Below are positions 1 through 7,514 of a stretch of DNA of 43,572 nucleotides, one piece after another (positions within the stretch are counted from its first letter, which is position 1; each line of letters opens with the position of its first letter). The translations under genes and the position numbers were made by a program. The DNA comes from an uncultured Opitutales bacterium (GTDB lineage: Bacteria; Verrucomicrobiota; Verrucomicrobiia; Opitutales; Intestinicryptomonadaceae), in NCBI GenBank assembly GCA_944389315.1, contig CALXLX010000044.1, forward strand, positions 1 through 43,572. The letters run 5' to 3'. The notes below the pieces were generated by a model, which had not been told where the DNA came from, did not search any database, and worked only from the letters and a program-made list of their open reading frames with translations.

Positions 1-269
1 CATTTCGCCAACTTCGTATTACTCTATAAAAATTAAATAGCATCAGAGGCATTGTAGGACTTCCGTCCTCTTTGCCTCCCTTTTTTTCTTCTTCTACCCT
101 CATCCCACTATCTTTGATGATGAGCGCAAAACTGCCCTATTCCGCTCCCAAAAAACACGGCTTTTGCATTATGGCGTTAAACGCATTTCTTATTGTTTTA
201 TAATTAACTAAATATTAGTTATAACTTATCATGTTTTTCTTTATCCTTCGAGCCGCAGAATTCATCTGG
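1..269. other. Left-edge intergenic region
   Basis: AT-rich stretch downstream of the WYL regulator gene. I see no convincing ORF, RNA or strong intrinsic terminator. A CAT triplet at positions 1-3 could be the start codon of a leftward gene outside the window, but nothing here supports that. Confidence 0.4.
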
Positions 270-1271
270 CTACTCGTAAGTTTTTAGAGATTCCTGCAGG
301 CTCTCGATTATCTCGTCTCTTAATGATTTAGGTTTCTGAACGACGATGTCGCTGCCCTGGGAACGTATCCAAAACCATAGTTGCCAAGAGTCGCGCACGG
401 TGGCGGTGAGCACCCATTTTCCGTTCCTGTAATTTATCCTCTGATCTTCGGAAATGGCAACTTCGTTTAGATAACTTGCTAGGGTGTCAGAAACAATCGC
501 CTGCAATTTTATGGTTCCCCCGGAGCCAAACTCCATGGCGCCGCTTGCGATATATTTATCCAAGTCAAAATCCTGGGGAATGTCGGCCCTGCTGTCTAAA
601 ATCTCCACACGCCGAAAGCGTTGCAGGGCGTACTGCATTGGCGCTTGCCCGTGCTCGGGATTGCTCGCAATAAGATATGTGCGCACACCGCGCTGAATTA
701 TGGCGAAGGGGTTTAAAATATAAGTTCTTGACACCCTGCCTAGCGGATCGTAATATGCCTTTATCTGAAGTCCGTCTACCAAGGCGCTCTGAATCCTCTC
801 AAGGACATCCTCGCGTATGTTTACCGTTTTGAAACTCAAAGATTCTGGGATATACCTGACTTTTGAACTCCACTTTGATATGGGTAATGCCTCCAATGCG
901 GCAAGCTTCTTATGCGCAAGCTCGAACTTCGGGTTTAACATTTTAACCATCGATATGGGCAATATTGATTTTAAAACGTTCTCGGCAAGCGTAAGCGACA
1001 CCGCATCGGTGACCTCTATGCCGCCAAACTCGCTTGAAATGTCCTTAAACCAATACCAGCGAAAAGGTACGGAATCCTCATCTGCCACTAAGGGAAAGAG
1101 CATCGATAGGTCGCGCAAATCGCGTTCGATGGTGCGCTTGGTGACAGTATATCCCTTGTCTGCAATCTGCCGCGTCAAGTCCAAGGCTGTAATACCCGGC
1201 CTTCTCGAAGGTATGATTCTCAGCAATTCCCATTGGCGAGCGAGAGAGTTGATGTTATTTTGTTTCGGCAT
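270..1271 (-). CDS. WYL-domain transcriptional regulator
   Basis: A 333-residue regulator with an N-terminal winged helix-turn-helix (about residues 10-65, including TKRTIERDLRDL, typical of the DeoR-like wing), a WYL domain around residues 150-245 and a C-terminal WCX-like region. The signature is RTYLIA, so the Trp of W-Y-L is replaced by Thr while Tyr-Leu is kept. Known WYL proteins bind nucleic acid or small ligands and control DNA-damage or phage-defence genes (PafBC, CapW and BrxR are examples); which ligand this one senses is unknown. The ATG at 1271 has GGAGGG about 11 nt upstream. A palindrome, CGACAAAATATGTCG, lies 47-61 nt upstream of the start and recurs in front of the next leftward gene, suggesting autoregulation and control of that gene. 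Confidence 0.88.
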   Translation of the reverse strand: MPKQNNINSLARQWELLRIIPSRRPGITALDLTRQIADKGYTVTKRTIERDLRDLSMLFPLVADEDSVPFRWYWFKDISSEFGGIEVTDAVSLTLAENVLKSILPISMVKMLNPKFELAHKKLAALEALPISKWSSKVRYIPESLSFKTVNIREDVLERIQSALVDGLQIKAYYDPLGRVSRTYILNPFAIIQRGVRTYLIASNPEHGQAPMQYALQRFRRVEILDSRADIPQDFDLDKYIASGAMEFGSGGTIKLQAIVSDTLASYLNEVAISEDQRINYRNGKWVLTATVRDSWQLWFWIRSQGSDIVVQKPKSLRDEIIESLQESLKTYE

Positions 1272-1317
1272 TTTTACCCTTTCCCTCCATAACTAAAAAC
1301 AAATTACGCGGAAAATG

Positions 1318-1332
1318 CGACAAAATATGTCG
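1318..1332. promoter_or_regulatory. Palindromic operator upstream of WYL gene
   Basis: CGACAAAATATGTCG: 5-bp perfect inverted arms (CGACA/TGTCG) around the spacer AAATA. The identical 15-mer occurs at 2254-2268. It lies 47 nt upstream of the WYL gene start, in the promoter zone. The likely binder is the WYL protein (inference). Confidence 0.65.
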
Positions 1333-1392
1333 TTTATCTCGGGCCGTTCTTGGCGCGCAGAGCATTTAACAGCCTTATGCAAATCCCCAATT

Positions 1393-2214
1393 TCAACATG
1401 CGGGCATATAACGCATGTGGGTGCGGTTGAATATAAGCGGTATTGTCTTTGTGGCGTTTTCTGGCATCCCTATTAAATCTAAACGTATTTTATGAATATA
1501 TTCCTCTCCGTCGCCAACAGGCGCCGACATCTCCCTATATCCAAGCAACGCGACCGAATCGGCGTATTCCCTTATGGTCTCGGCGTAAGTTAGATTGTCC
1601 ACGCTGGGCGCGTAGAATATTTCCTTCTCCAACTGAGCAAGCAGGATTATCGGGACTTCCAATTCATCGGATAGGCTCTTTAAACTCCTCAATATCTCCT
1701 TTATTTGCGATGTCCTCCTGTGGAATTTGCCAGATTGCGCAATGAGCTGAAGATTATCTATCGCTATTATCCCAAGACGTTTTCCGCCTCCCTGGCCAGA
1801 TATGGATTCTTTTAGCGCTCTGGAGGCTTCGCATATGTCTTCTTTAGTATGTATGCCGTCCCTTATCAAAAGGGAGAGTTCTCCCAAATCTCTTTTTGCC
1901 TTCTCCACACTCGTCTTTTCGGCTTCCGTCAGTTTTTCAAGATCAAGCTCGTCTGCGGAAATCCCGCTTTTAGAGCGTATCATAAGATCCATCAACGCGC
2001 CGGATGAATTTTCCAGGGAAAATACCAGCGCAGAATGCAGCGGATTCTGAGATAACGCAGATTCAATAAGATTTAATACGAATGAGGTTTTCTCGGTTCC
2101 CGGATTTCCCGCAAGTACTGTCAGCCTGTTTTGGGTCAACAGGTCAAAAACATGGCAAAGGCCGTTTTGTTCGTTTTTTTCGTTAACATTCATGGATGTT
2201 TTATTGTTTTTCAT
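1393..2214 (-). CDS. DnaB-helicase-like RecA-fold ATPase with altered Walker A
   Basis: A 273-residue protein made only of the RecA-like C-terminal ATPase domain seen in replicative DnaB helicases; the DnaB N-terminal domain is absent. Visible motifs are a P-loop-like GNPGTEKT (residues 36-43), the LEN segment in place of the DnaB LEM motif, Walker B GIIAIDNLQLI (D153) and LLAQLEKE, equivalent to the DnaB LSQLNR strand. The invariant second Gly of the P-loop is Glu41, read directly from the GAG codon. ATP hydrolysis may therefore be reduced or lost. The frame extends to a TTG at 2259, but that codon sits inside the palindrome, so I chose the ATG at 2214 (ATG at 2193 is also possible). The gene lies 121 nt upstream of the WYL gene on the same strand and carries its own copy of the operator. 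It could be a phage- or plasmid-derived helicase homologue or a KaiC/RadA-like regulator. Confidence 0.72.
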   Translation of the reverse strand: MKNNKTSMNVNEKNEQNGLCHVFDLLTQNRLTVLAGNPGTEKTSFVLNLIESALSQNPLHSALVFSLENSSGALMDLMIRSKSGISADELDLEKLTEAEKTSVEKAKRDLGELSLLIRDGIHTKEDICEASRALKESISGQGGGKRLGIIAIDNLQLIAQSGKFHRRTSQIKEILRSLKSLSDELEVPIILLAQLEKEIFYAPSVDNLTYAETIREYADSVALLGYREMSAPVGDGEEYIHKIRLDLIGMPENATKTIPLIFNRTHMRYMPAC

Positions 2215-2250
2215 AGGTTTGTTGTTTTCTTGCCCGAGGGTAATGCTATT

Positions 2251-2271
2251 GCGCGACAAAATATGTCGCGC
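2251..2271. promoter_or_regulatory. Extended palindromic operator upstream of ATPase gene
   Basis: Contains the same 15-mer as at 1318-1332, extended to 8-bp perfect arms (GCGCGACA and TGTCGCGC) around AAATA. It ends 37 nt upstream of the chosen ATG at 2214. Two identical palindromes at matching distances from two same-strand genes make chance unlikely. Confidence 0.68.
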
Positions 2272-2597
2272 CTGTGAAGTTTCTTAATAAATATTTCCCA
2301 TACCGGGGAGACGGTCCGCATAAATAGCGCTTATTTGACCCCGTATCTAAAATTTTGCATATAAACCTCACATATCTATATTCGCAAACGCTCGCTCTTT
2401 ATTTGCTTAAAGGTAATATTTTATTTTACGCCTGTCCTGGGGCTGTTTTTTTCGTTCTTTGTCCTGACTTGGTATTTGTAGGCTCTCTTACCTTTTTATA
2501 TGGACGGCGCAAACAGAAGTATTTCCATGTATCTTTGAATAAATGCTAATCGATAGTGCGGGTATTCCACCGCGGGTTATTGCATTGACAAAATTAT
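2272..2597. other. Intergenic region between divergent genes
   Basis: AT-rich and without a convincing gene. A 64-codon rightward open frame at 2355-2549 has no ribosome-binding site, unusual residue composition and no recognisable motif, so I leave it out. A TTGACA hexamer at 2585-2590 could be a rightward -35 element, but no good -10 follows at 17 nt. Confidence 0.4.
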
Positions 2598-2756
2598 ATG
2601 CAAAATATGTCATCCCTCCCGGAGCTTATGGGAAAAGATAAAAGCAATAAACGGATTGCCATTCGTTCGCGGATCCCGTTTCCGCCGACAAAGGTATTTG
2701 CAGACAAGAAGAAAGAGCAGAAAAGAAAAATGTGCAGGGGTAAACCGGAAGATTGA
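2598..2756 (+). CDS. Candidate small basic protein (52 aa)
   Basis: A short open frame with a protein-like, strongly basic C-terminal half: RIPFPPTKVF, then a run rich in Lys and Arg, ending at a TGA. Three in-frame ATGs are possible (2598, 2607, 2628). The last has GGAG only 3 nt upstream and would give 42 residues. A partial copy of the WYL-linked palindrome (CAAAATATGTC, 2601-2611) overlaps the 5' end, which favours the 2628 start. Function unknown; a nucleic-acid or ribosome-binding role would fit the charge but is a guess. A longer overlapping frame (2656-2877) looks less natural. Confidence 0.35.
   Translation: MQNMSSLPELMGKDKSNKRIAIRSRIPFPPTKVFADKKKEQKRKMCRGKPED
2601..2611. promoter_or_regulatory. 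Partial copy of the WYL-linked operator
   Basis: CAAAATATGTC matches 11 contiguous bases of the 15-bp palindrome. The outer left-arm bases are changed (CGA to ATG) and the last base is A, not G. It lies 11 nt after a TTGACA hexamer and in front of the ATG at 2628, so it may be a weak third site or chance in AT-rich DNA. Confidence 0.3.
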
Positions 2757-2936
2757 TCTTCTCTTGGCTGTAGTATTTGGCGAAATCGGACGCTTTTTTG
2801 GATCCTTATGCGGCTGCGGTTTTTCTTTTCCCCATGGTATCCGTATGTTGAATATAAAAAACAGCCCTTTATTGTAGATTTGGTTTTAAAATTTAATATA
2901 AAGTTATAGAGATCTATTTAACAACTAAGCATTGCC

Positions 2937-3698
2937 ATGTCGAAAACTGTGGATTTTTATTATTTTAGCCCAACGGGCGGTACTAAAAAAGTTGGAATGC
3001 ATCTTGCGGAGGCCGTATCGGAATCCGTGATTATTCACAATTTGGCCGAAAAAGCCAAATTTGCGGCAAATCCGGAAGGTGATTTGTCGTTAATAGCTGT
3101 TCCTGTATTTGGCGGGAGAATTCCTGCATTTGCGGCGGAGAAACTAAAATCCGTCAACGGAATCGGCAAAAAAGCCGTCACTATTGTCGTATACGGCAAC
3201 AGGGCTTACGAGGACGCCTTGTTGGAGTTGAATAACATGGCAAAAGAATCGGGGTTTGAAATAGTTGCTTCAGGCGCCTTTATAGCTCAACATTCTATGT
3301 GCCCAGAAATCGCGGCCGGAAGGCCAGATCCTGTGGATTTTGACGAGCTTGAAGCCTTTGGGAAGCGGATATCGGAAAAATTGATTGCCCGCTTGGAAAA
3401 CGAATTTAGCGTTCCGGGAAATTATCCCTATAAGGCCGACTTTACCGTGGCTGCAACTCCGGTATCTACAGATTCTTGCAATCTGTGCGGGGAATGCGTT
3501 TCCGCATGTCCGACAGGCGCAATTACCCTCTATGAGGGCAGCATCAAGACTGATATTGCAAAATGCGCTCTTTGCATGGCCTGTGTTTATGCTTGTCCGG
3601 TGGAGGCGCGAACATTGCCTCGGCAAATGTACGACAATGTGCGTCAGATGCTCTCCAAATATAAAGATATTCGCAGGCCCAACGAAACGTATATTTAG
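2937..3698 (+). CDS. EFR1-type flavodoxin-ferredoxin protein
   Basis: A 253-residue cytoplasmic redox protein. The N-terminal flavodoxin-like half begins with an FMN phosphate loop (FSPTGGTKK, residues 10-18). The C-terminal half carries two complete 4Fe-4S motifs: CNLCGECVSACP (C181, C184, C187, C191) and CALCMACVYACP (C210, C213, C216, C220). This is the architecture of the EFR1 family (flavodoxin fold plus 2[4Fe-4S] ferredoxin), common in anaerobes, where partners are usually undefined. The ATG at 2937 has no Shine-Dalgarno sequence but is preceded by an AT-rich tract. The gene is monocistronic, with a clear terminator at 3854-3880. It could pass electrons to a reductase elsewhere in the genome; no partner is adjacent. 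Confidence 0.85.
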   Translation: MSKTVDFYYFSPTGGTKKVGMHLAEAVSESVIIHNLAEKAKFAANPEGDLSLIAVPVFGGRIPAFAAEKLKSVNGIGKKAVTIVVYGNRAYEDALLELNNMAKESGFEIVASGAFIAQHSMCPEIAAGRPDPVDFDELEAFGKRISEKLIARLENEFSVPGNYPYKADFTVAATPVSTDSCNLCGECVSACPTGAITLYEGSIKTDIAKCALCMACVYACPVEARTLPRQMYDNVRQMLSKYKDIRRPNETYI

Positions 3699-3853
3699 CC
3701 TTTGTTATCCATTTCTTATAGGGCAGGGGAGAGGCGTTTCTTCCGGCGGAGCACTGGGGAAGGAGCATAGCAAATTATAAAAAGGAATAAAAATTCTTTT
3801 AGGAATTTGCAGCCTGCTTTTTGTTGCCTTAAGAACGAATGTCGTTGCGCTTT

Positions 3854-3880
3854 AACCGCGCGCTTTCAGGCGCGGTTTTT
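3854..3880 (+). terminator. Intrinsic terminator after EFR1 gene
   Basis: 8-bp stem AACCGCGC/GCGCGGTT, 8-nt loop, then a T tract. It separates the ferredoxin gene from mscS. Confidence 0.8.
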
Positions 3881-3947
3881 ACCGCATATCCACGATAAAT
3901 ACTTTTATTTCTTGTATTTTTACCGACATTATTAAGAGAATATAACT

Positions 3948-5291
3948 ATGCAAACCATGAAAACCGTTTTGCGGCTGGTATTATTTGCGGCCATTTTTTC
4001 TATATCTCCGTATCTTTGTTTCTCCCAGGGCACTGCTCCTGCAAATGCCGCGGAGGCTGCGGAAACGGGTAAGAGCTTGTCTCAGGAAGAATTGGAATAT
4101 CAAAAACGCCAAGCTATAATAGACCAGAATGCCCTTCAAAAAGCGGAGCAAATAAAGGGGCGCCTAAAAGGAGTAGTTGGGGAAGTTCAAAAATACAGCC
4201 CCCAAACGGCGGATTTTCTCGCGAAGAAGTACTTTGGCGTAATGTTTATACAGTATGTTGCGAGCGTATTCATGCTGCTTGCAACGTTTGTAGCCACTAA
4301 GTATTTTCTCAGATTCCTATTTGCCAGGCTTGATAGAATGTTCCGAAATTCCGGATCAAAAAGCTTTGCAGTGGCGTTTTTGGAGAATCTCAGAAAGCCC
4401 CTCAATTTGTTCGCGTGGGCGCTTGGCGTTTATGTGGCGTTAGTGTTTATATTGGAAGATTCCGGATATGTCACGCTGGTTTCAAGGGTTATGGGCGTGT
4501 TCTTCTGGATAGCCCTCTTCTGGGGGGTATGGATAGTTTGCGACTCGGCCTTTGCGGCGATGGAGTGTAAGTTTAGGTCCAAATCATCGGCTGCAACGGT
4601 AAATCTTGCCGACTTTCTCCGTAGGGTTTTGAAATTCTTTATTGTCGTGGTCGCGTTCCTGTCTGTCCTGACAAGCTGCGGCGTTAACGTCAACACTATC
4701 ATAGCTTCTTTGGGAATAGGCGGCATGGCTTTGGCGTTCGCCTCGCAAGATACGATAGCAAATTTCTTCGGTTCGGTATCAATAATACTCGACAGGCCGT
4801 TTATGGTGGGAGACTGGGTTAAGACGTCCTCCTGCGAGGGCACCGTCGAGGCTATAGGCTTCCGCTCTACTCGAATAAGGACCTTTTCTAAGACGCTGGT
4901 GACAATACCGAACTCGTCTTTGGCCAAAGAGGCGGTCGAAAACTTCACCAAGATGCCCGCAAGGAAAGTAATGCAGACTGTAGGCCTTACGTATTCCGCT
5001 ACGCCAGATCAAATCGAGTCGGCCATGAAGAATATCCGCGAGGCGATATCCAAGTCCGAGGGTGTCGACACCGAGGGCGGCGTCTATGTGGAATTTGCGG
5101 AATTTGGGGCTTCCTCGTTGGATTTATCCGTAATATATTATGTAAAGCATATAGACGCGGCCAATTTTGCAGCCACAAAGCGGCGGGCGAATCTTGCAAT
5201 AATGCGTGCGGTTGCCGACATGGGGTTGTCGTTCGCATTCCCGTCTACGTCCGTATATATAGAGTCCATGCCCGATAAAAAACATTCTTAA
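3948..5291 (+). CDS. mscS: MscS-family mechanosensitive channel
   Basis: A 447-residue inner-membrane channel that opens on membrane tension to release solutes. It has an N-terminal signal-like hydrophobic segment (about residues 4-26) and a polar, partly helical periplasmic stretch (about 30-95). Several membrane segments follow, including the pore helix TIIASLGIGGMALAFASQDT with the Gly/Ala packing of MscS TM3. The beta domain follows with the family motif GSVSIILDRPFMVGDWV, then IGFRSTRIRT and TIPNSSLAKE. It is longer than E. coli MscS (286 aa) because of the N-terminal extension. The start at 3948 has AAGAGA 8 nt upstream; an ATG at 3957 is also possible. The ferritin gene follows after 18 nt, so the two are probably co-transcribed. 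Confidence 0.9.
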   Translation: MQTMKTVLRLVLFAAIFSISPYLCFSQGTAPANAAEAAETGKSLSQEELEYQKRQAIIDQNALQKAEQIKGRLKGVVGEVQKYSPQTADFLAKKYFGVMFIQYVASVFMLLATFVATKYFLRFLFARLDRMFRNSGSKSFAVAFLENLRKPLNLFAWALGVYVALVFILEDSGYVTLVSRVMGVFFWIALFWGVWIVCDSAFAAMECKFRSKSSAATVNLADFLRRVLKFFIVVVAFLSVLTSCGVNVNTIIASLGIGGMALAFASQDTIANFFGSVSIILDRPFMVGDWVKTSSCEGTVEAIGFRSTRIRTFSKTLVTIPNSSLAKEAVENFTKMPARKVMQTVGLTYSATPDQIESAMKNIREAISKSEGVDTEGGVYVEFAEFGASSLDLSVIYYVKHIDAANFAATKRRANLAIMRAVADMGLSFAFPSTSVYIESMPDKKHS

Positions 5292-5309
5292 TCTACCAAA
5301 GGAAAAAAT

Positions 5310-5807
5310 ATGAAAATCCCTGAAAAAACCGAGAAATTGCTCAACGAGCAGTTCTATAACGAACTCTACGCGGCTCATATCTACTTTGCGATAAGCGCGT
5401 ATTTTAAACACACTCCATACCAGGGCATGGCCAGCTGGATGCGCCTGCAGTCAAAGGAGGAGATGGAGCATGCGATGAAGATATATGAATACCTCACGGA
5501 AAGAGGCTCTAAATTTGTCGCAGATGCGGTTCGCAAACCGGAAAAGACGGATTTCGCCTCTCCGCTCGAAGCCTTCCAGGCAGCCTATGCCCACGAGCAG
5601 CTTGTTACCTCGCAGATCTACAAGCTGCTTGAAACTGCGAATGACGAAAAAGATTGGGCGACGGCAGATTTCCTGTCATGGTTTGTCAAGGAGCAGATCG
5701 AAGAGGAGAAAAACACCTCCGATTTTGTCAGAGGCCTCGAATATGCCGGGGACGACAAGAACCTCCTCATCGGTGTCGATAAGTGGGCCGCGAAGCGCGC
5801 CGAGTAG
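5310..5807 (+). CDS. ftnA: Bacterial non-haem ferritin
   Basis: A 165-residue four-helix iron-storage subunit that assembles into a 24-mer, oxidises Fe(II) and stores a ferric core. The ferroxidase ligands are all visible: E18 (NEL), E51 and H54 (EEMEH), E96 (HEQL), Q129 and E132 (EQIEEEK). The haem-ligand Met of bacterioferritin is not at the expected place, and length and motifs fit FtnA. AAAGGAA lies about 7 nt before the ATG. It is 18 nt downstream of mscS. A possible functional link is that iron storage and osmotic release are both stress responses, but co-transcription is only inferred from spacing. Confidence 0.95.
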   Translation: MKIPEKTEKLLNEQFYNELYAAHIYFAISAYFKHTPYQGMASWMRLQSKEEMEHAMKIYEYLTERGSKFVADAVRKPEKTDFASPLEAFQAAYAHEQLVTSQIYKLLETANDEKDWATADFLSWFVKEQIEEEKNTSDFVRGLEYAGDDKNLLIGVDKWAAKRAE

Positions 5808-6213
5808 CAGAGTTGTCCATTTTTAGATGGGCCTTTGCGGCTTTTAGCCGCGCAAGAAGCCGCCTATGCGCATGTGTATGGCGGCATTCTTTTTTTTACT
5901 GCAATTATTCTTGGTCTTGAGCTTTTTAACAAAAATGGTCCAATTTTGCAGATTTTTGGCAGGAATATGCGTTTACTTTTCGCGGATATTCTGCTATTTT
6001 TCTCTGTGTAAAGGCGGATATGTTTAAAGGCGATAAGAAGGCGCGCCGGATAACAGGGAAATCTTAGGATAGGGCCATCTATTCGGGCTTTTCTTCCGAG
6101 CGTTTTTTTGTTGCTTGGAGCGCTTAGTTCGGATAGCGAATCTATAGATTTAAAACATTCCTCCTCCACGGAAATTTCATTGCAAACAATTAACAACAAC
6201 GGAGAAAAAAGAA
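5808..6213. other. Intergenic region upstream of cbiM
   Basis: A short hairpin, GCGGCT-TTT-AGCCGC (5837-5851), follows the ferritin gene but lacks a T tract. The remainder holds only very short frames. I looked for a cobalamin riboswitch core and a NiCo riboswitch upstream of cbiM and could recognise neither. A 120-codon leftward open frame here lacks a credible start and domain. Confidence 0.4.
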
Positions 6214-7101
6214 ATGCATGTACCATCTGAAATGCTCACGGGCGCCGTCTGCCCGGTAACGGCGGCAATAGCGGCAACGGGCGTTGCGGCTTCGGCCTAC
6301 GTTCTTGCTAAGGGGAAGGCGGTTTCGGCGCCTTCGGCTTTAAAATTTTCTCTTGTCAGTGCGGCGGTATTCGGCGTGCAGATGTTGAACTATCCATTGT
6401 GGGACGGCATTTCCGGCCACCTTATAGGGGGCGTGCTTGCGGCGGGAGCGCTCGGCATACCGGCAGGCATACTTTCCTTGGCGATAGTGTTGACATTGCA
6501 GACTCTCCTCTTTGCCGACGGCGGGGCTTTTATGCTCGGGGCCAATATTCTCAATATGGCGCTTGTCGGCGCGGGGGTCGGCGGGCTTATCCGGGCGGCT
6601 CTGATGCGCAGGCAGATCTCCGATTCCTCCGCGACAGGCCTTGCGGCGTTCATTTCCGTAGAGCTTGCGGCTTTTGCCCTCTGCGCGGAGCTTGCCCTGT
6701 CGGGCAAGGGGTCTTTTGCTCTCTATTCGACGCTCATAGGCGTGCACACGGCTTTGGCTCTTGTGGAAGGCTGCGTCACGGCGCTTCTTGCCGGAGTTTT
6801 GGCGGAACGCAGGGCGGAGTGTAACTCAAGGCGCCCCTATGCGGTTCTGGCGTTTATCGTCTTGGCGAGCCTGGCTTTGTGCCCGTTTGCCTCCTCATTC
6901 CCGGATGCATTTGAATGGACTATGGGGTCTTTCTCGCTTCTGCCCTCGGCTCCAAATTTTGTGGGAGCTCCATTTGCGGATTATTCCGTAGACGGGTTGG
7001 GATCCATCTCTTCTGCGCTGTGCGCCGGCGCGATAGGCCTCGGGGCGACTTTTATCCTTTCCTTCGGAATTGCGAAGGCCTTAAAACGCTCTGAGGCGTA
7101 G
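6214..7101 (+). CDS. cbiM: CbiM-type cobalt/nickel ECF transporter component with C-terminal PDGLE-like part
   Basis: A 295-residue integral membrane protein of the CbiM/NikM family, the substrate-binding component of Co2+ or Ni2+ ECF transporters. It begins MHVP, so His2 can bind metal as in the family. It carries the conserved segments ISGHLIGG (His70 region), VLTLQTLLFADGG and LGANILNMALVG. After about residue 215 comes a CbiN/PDGLE-like region (transmembrane helix, SFPDAFEW, soluble loop, transmembrane helix). CGGAG lies 9 nt before the ATG. No cbiQ or cbiO genes are adjacent, so the energising module must be encoded elsewhere, or the protein works without it as reported for some CbiMN pairs. 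Cobalt versus nickel cannot be decided from sequence. Confidence 0.88.
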   Translation: MHVPSEMLTGAVCPVTAAIAATGVAASAYVLAKGKAVSAPSALKFSLVSAAVFGVQMLNYPLWDGISGHLIGGVLAAGALGIPAGILSLAIVLTLQTLLFADGGAFMLGANILNMALVGAGVGGLIRAALMRRQISDSSATGLAAFISVELAAFALCAELALSGKGSFALYSTLIGVHTALALVEGCVTALLAGVLAERRAECNSRRPYAVLAFIVLASLALCPFASSFPDAFEWTMGSFSLLPSAPNFVGAPFADYSVDGLGSISSALCAGAIGLGATFILSFGIAKALKRSEA

Positions 7102-7138
7102 GAAAATTTTGCCGATAAAAATCTTATCTGTGCCGTAA

Positions 7139-7163
7139 AAACCCGCATTTGCGGGTTTTTTTT
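7139..7163 (+). terminator. Intrinsic terminator after cbiM
   Basis: 8-bp stem AAACCCGC/GCGGGTTT, 4-nt loop ATTT, long T tract. Confidence 0.88.
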
Positions 7164-7442
7164 GGCATATATGCGTGGTAGAAATCTCCGCGAGGTTGGC
7201 GTAAAAACACGGGAGTGCCTTTTGGCAGCATATTTACACTATGCGAAGTTTGATTTATATTATGAATTTTTAACTTTATTGAAGCGTTTAAGCATTTTAA
7301 CTTCTTGTCTGCGTTAACGTTGTAATATATATAGCTTAATATATTGCGTTATAAATTGTTGCGCGTTTAAAAAACTGCGATGCCTATATGGGTTAACCGC
7401 CTTGTAAGGTAGGCGGCTTGGATCCGCTTAAATAATATATGG
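7164..7442. other. AT-rich intergenic region with one hairpin
   Basis: Mostly AT-rich and without a recognised gene. CCGCCT (7397-7402) and AGGCGG (7411-7416) form a hairpin with an 8-nt loop but no T tract. A 48-codon frame starting near 7172 has no ribosome-binding site and is not called. Confidence 0.4.
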
Positions 7443-7473
7443 TTGACAAGGCTTTGCCATTTTTCGTTACTAG
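7443..7473 (+). promoter_or_regulatory. Putative promoter of the CNNM gene
   Basis: TTGACA at 7443-7448 and TACTAG at 7468-7473 (19-nt spacer; GTTACT at 17 nt is the alternative). A strong Shine-Dalgarno sequence, GGAGGT (7504-7509), follows 5 nt before the ATG at 7515. Confidence 0.4.
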
Positions 7474-7514
7474 AGCGGTATGATTATTTACATGTATTTT
7501 TACGGAGGTATTGA

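Noticed and set aside
2656..2877. 73-codon rightward frame
   Set aside because: It overlaps the better small frame at 2598-2756 in another phase, has no ribosome-binding site and no domain.
5864..6226. 120-codon leftward frame
   Set aside because: It overlaps the cbiM start, has no ribosome-binding site, and its sequence is not protein-like in a way I can support.
7172..7320. 48-codon rightward frame after the cbiM terminator
   Set aside because: No ribosome-binding site, AT-driven composition and no motif.
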